A DNA stretch of 64,000 nucleotides from Dankookia rubra (GTDB lineage Bacteria; Pseudomonadota; Alphaproteobacteria; Acetobacterales; Acetobacteraceae): contig NZ_SMSJ01000002.1 of NCBI RefSeq assembly GCF_004355005.1, positions 232,158-296,157 of the forward strand, given 5' to 3'. Both the position numbers and the translations under genes were made by a program. Numbering within the stretch: position 1 is the first letter of the stretch; every line of letters begins with the position of its first letter. Below are positions 62,563 to 64,000 of this stretch, piece by piece. Below the pieces are notes generated by a model. It searched no databases. It was not told the origin of the DNA and saw only the letters and a list, made by a program, of their open reading frames with translations.

Positions 62563-63882
62563 ATGACGCATCCGCTGCTCGCCCCCGGGTTCAAGGACAG
62601 CCCCTGGTGGTGGGAGGCGGCCGAGCCGCCGCAGCGCGACGCGACGCTGCCCGACCGCGCGCCGGTCGTGGTGGTCGGCGGCGGCTATGCCGGGCTGTCC
62701 GCGGCGCTAACGCTGCAGCGGCTCGGCCAGCAGGCGGTGGTGCTGGATGCGGAACGCATCGGCTGGGGCGCCTCCTCCCGCAACGGCGGGATGGTCTCGG
62801 GCGGGCTGAAGGTGGCGGGGGCGGGGCTGGAGCGCGCCTTCGGCGCCGAGCAGGCCAGGGCCATCACCGCCACTGCCGCGGCCAGCCTGCCCTTCATCGA
62901 GGAGACCATCGCGCGGGAGGGCATCGACTGCGACTATGTCCGCTGCGGCCGCTTCTCCGCCGCCTGGTCGCGCAAGCACTACGACGCCATGGCGCGCCGT
63001 GCCGGGAGCCTGGCCGAGATCACCGGCCTGCCCACCAGCATGCTGCCGCGCGAAAGGCAGCACGAGGCGCTGGGCAGCGACCACTATCACGGCGGCATGC
63101 TGGTGGCGGCGACCGGCAGCCTGCATCCCGGCAAATACGCCCGCGGCCTGGCCGCGGCGGCGGAACGCGCCGGCGCCCGCCTGGTGGATGGCGTCCGGGT
63201 GCAGGGCATCCAGGAAGGCCCGGGCGGCTTCCGCATCCGGACCGACCGCGGCGAGATTGCCGCCGATGCGGTGCTGGTCACCACCAACGGCTATTCGCTC
63301 GATGCGCGCGGCACCGCGCTGCCCTGGCTGGCCCGCCGGCTGGTGCCGCTGAACAGCTACATCATCGCCACGGAGGAACTGGGCGAGGCGGTGATCGACC
63401 GGCTCTTCCCGGGCCGGCGCATGGTCTCGGACAGCAAGCGGGTGCTGAACTACTTCCGCCCGAGCCCGGACGGCAGGCGCGTGCTCTGGGGCGGCCGCGC
63501 CAGCTTCCGCGCGGCAACGGCCGCCGAGACCGCGCCGGCGCTGCATGCCTACATGACCGCCTGCTTCCCGGAACTGAAGGACACCCGCATCACCCATGCC
63601 TGGACCGGGCATGTCGCCTTCACCTTCGACCACCTGCCGCATATCGGTGCCGAGCGCGGCATCCACTATGCCGCGGGCTGCCAGGGCAGCGGCGTGGCGA
63701 TGGCGACCTGGCTCGGCCACAACGTGGCGCTGAAGCTGGCCGGCGCGGCGAATGCCCGCTTCGCGCTGGACGGCCTGCCCTTCCCGACCCGGCCCTTCTA
63801 TTCCGGCAACCCGAACTGGGTGCTGCCCTTCATCGGCGAGTGGTACAAGCTGCGCGACCGGATCGACCGCATGGCAGCCTAG
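62563..63882 (+). CDS. FAD-dependent amine oxidase, PuuB-like (DAO family)
   Basis: 439 residues. FAD motif VVVVGGGYAGLSAAL, the ADP-binding GWGASSRNGGMVSGG, and near the C terminus HLPHIGAERGIHYAAGCQGSGVA. It fits gamma-glutamylputrescine oxidase and related DAO enzymes. It is divergent from the binding-protein gene across 90 bp, so the two transcripts can share a regulator. Probable first oxidation of the imported amine. Confidence 0.88.
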   Translation: MTHPLLAPGFKDSPWWWEAAEPPQRDATLPDRAPVVVVGGGYAGLSAALTLQRLGQQAVVLDAERIGWGASSRNGGMVSGGLKVAGAGLERAFGAEQARAITATAAASLPFIEETIAREGIDCDYVRCGRFSAAWSRKHYDAMARRAGSLAEITGLPTSMLPRERQHEALGSDHYHGGMLVAATGSLHPGKYARGLAAAAERAGARLVDGVRVQGIQEGPGGFRIRTDRGEIAADAVLVTTNGYSLDARGTALPWLARRLVPLNSYIIATEELGEAVIDRLFPGRRMVSDSKRVLNYFRPSPDGRRVLWGGRASFRAATAAETAPALHAYMTACFPELKDTRITHAWTGHVAFTFDHLPHIGAERGIHYAAGCQGSGVAMATWLGHNVALKLAGAANARFALDGLPFPTRPFYSGNPNWVLPFIGEWYKLRDRIDRMAA

Positions 63883-64000
63883 CCCGTCCTATTCACCGGG
63901 TTGGAGCGTAGGGCGTCCTGGCAGGCTGACTTGAGCGTTCGGCACGCGGCTGCATCCGCTTGCGGCGGGGTGGTTGGGCCTGACGGGCGGCGTTGGAGGT
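63883..64000. other. Unassigned sequence at the window edge
   Basis: 118 bp after the amine oxidase. The minus strand is open without a recognisable domain over its last ~30 codons and could be the end of a gene starting beyond the window. No clear terminator. Confidence 0.3.

Noticed and set aside
63883-64000. Transposase or other gene end at the window edge
   Set aside because: Too short and without a recognisable motif.

Overview
The window is 64 kb of very GC-rich DNA (about 70% by eye) and reads as a chromosomal piece of an alphaproteobacterium, most likely a Roseomonas-like member of the Acetobacteraceae. Reasons: densely packed genes with GTG/TTG starts, a P-II/glutamine synthetase operon behind a sigma-54 promoter, a fused SecDF, a NepR-like protein, gamma-carbonic anhydrase beside argC, and many solute-binding proteins and short-chain dehydrogenases. 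There is no CRISPR array, rRNA or intact insertion sequence. The only RNA gene is tRNA-His(GUG). The taxonomic call is inference.

Layout. 1-5 kb: end of tctB and all of tctA, then the minus-strand pair argC / gamma-carbonic anhydrase, a small unknown protein, and rplM-rpsI with a clear terminator. 5-13 kb: an IlvD/Edd dehydratase next to a 14-bp palindrome, an M20 amidohydrolase, a decayed membrane-protein gene, an aspartate dehydrogenase/MFS pair, a repeat-bearing lipoprotein, an SDR without YxxxK, and tRNA-His. 13-19 kb: an aminotransferase, glnB-glnA, a ModA-like protein without signal peptide, a phosphoesterase and a DMT exporter. 19-26 kb: two SDRs, a polysaccharide deacetylase and an orphan peptide-type binding protein in line, then a DUF2235 hydrolase with a lectin-like tail. 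26-28 kb: a zinc ABC operon (43-aa membrane peptide, znuC, znuB) behind a perfect Zur-type palindrome. 28-32 kb: a hybrid histidine kinase and a sterol-desaturase-family gene in AT-richer surroundings. 32-37 kb: a DMT exporter, a NUDIX-AlaX-sulfurtransferase-cystathionine lyase run, and a GNAT/lipoprotein/Rap1a group. 37-41.5 kb: a broken PhoX gene, a transposase-derived protein, and zur / hisI / COG0523 GTPase. 41.5-50 kb: GNAT-nitrilase, lpxB with a tandem repeat over its stop, a Gfo/Idh oxidoreductase, two small proteins, secDF and a Bug binding protein. 50-64 kb: an EAL protein, an iron alcohol dehydrogenase, a NepR-like protein, and a catabolic region with two class II aldolases, a TrzA-type amidohydrolase, a complete polyamine-type ABC transporter, a GhrA-like dehydrogenase and a divergent amine oxidase.

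Two things link across the window. (1) Zinc homeostasis: a Zur-like regulator beside hisI and a COG0523 metallochaperone at 39.5-41.5 kb, and a znuCB operon with a 19-bp palindrome 12 kb away. (2) A dispersed intergenic element made of two hairpins with a GAATRCCTT core, in three paired copies and one single or partial copy, all four between convergent genes; two copies share spacer sequence in opposite orientation. The most unusual chemistry is the 56.7-63.9 kb operon, which joins polyamine-type uptake to an aldolase, a 2-hydroxyacid dehydrogenase and a divergent amine oxidase; its substrate cannot be read from sequence.
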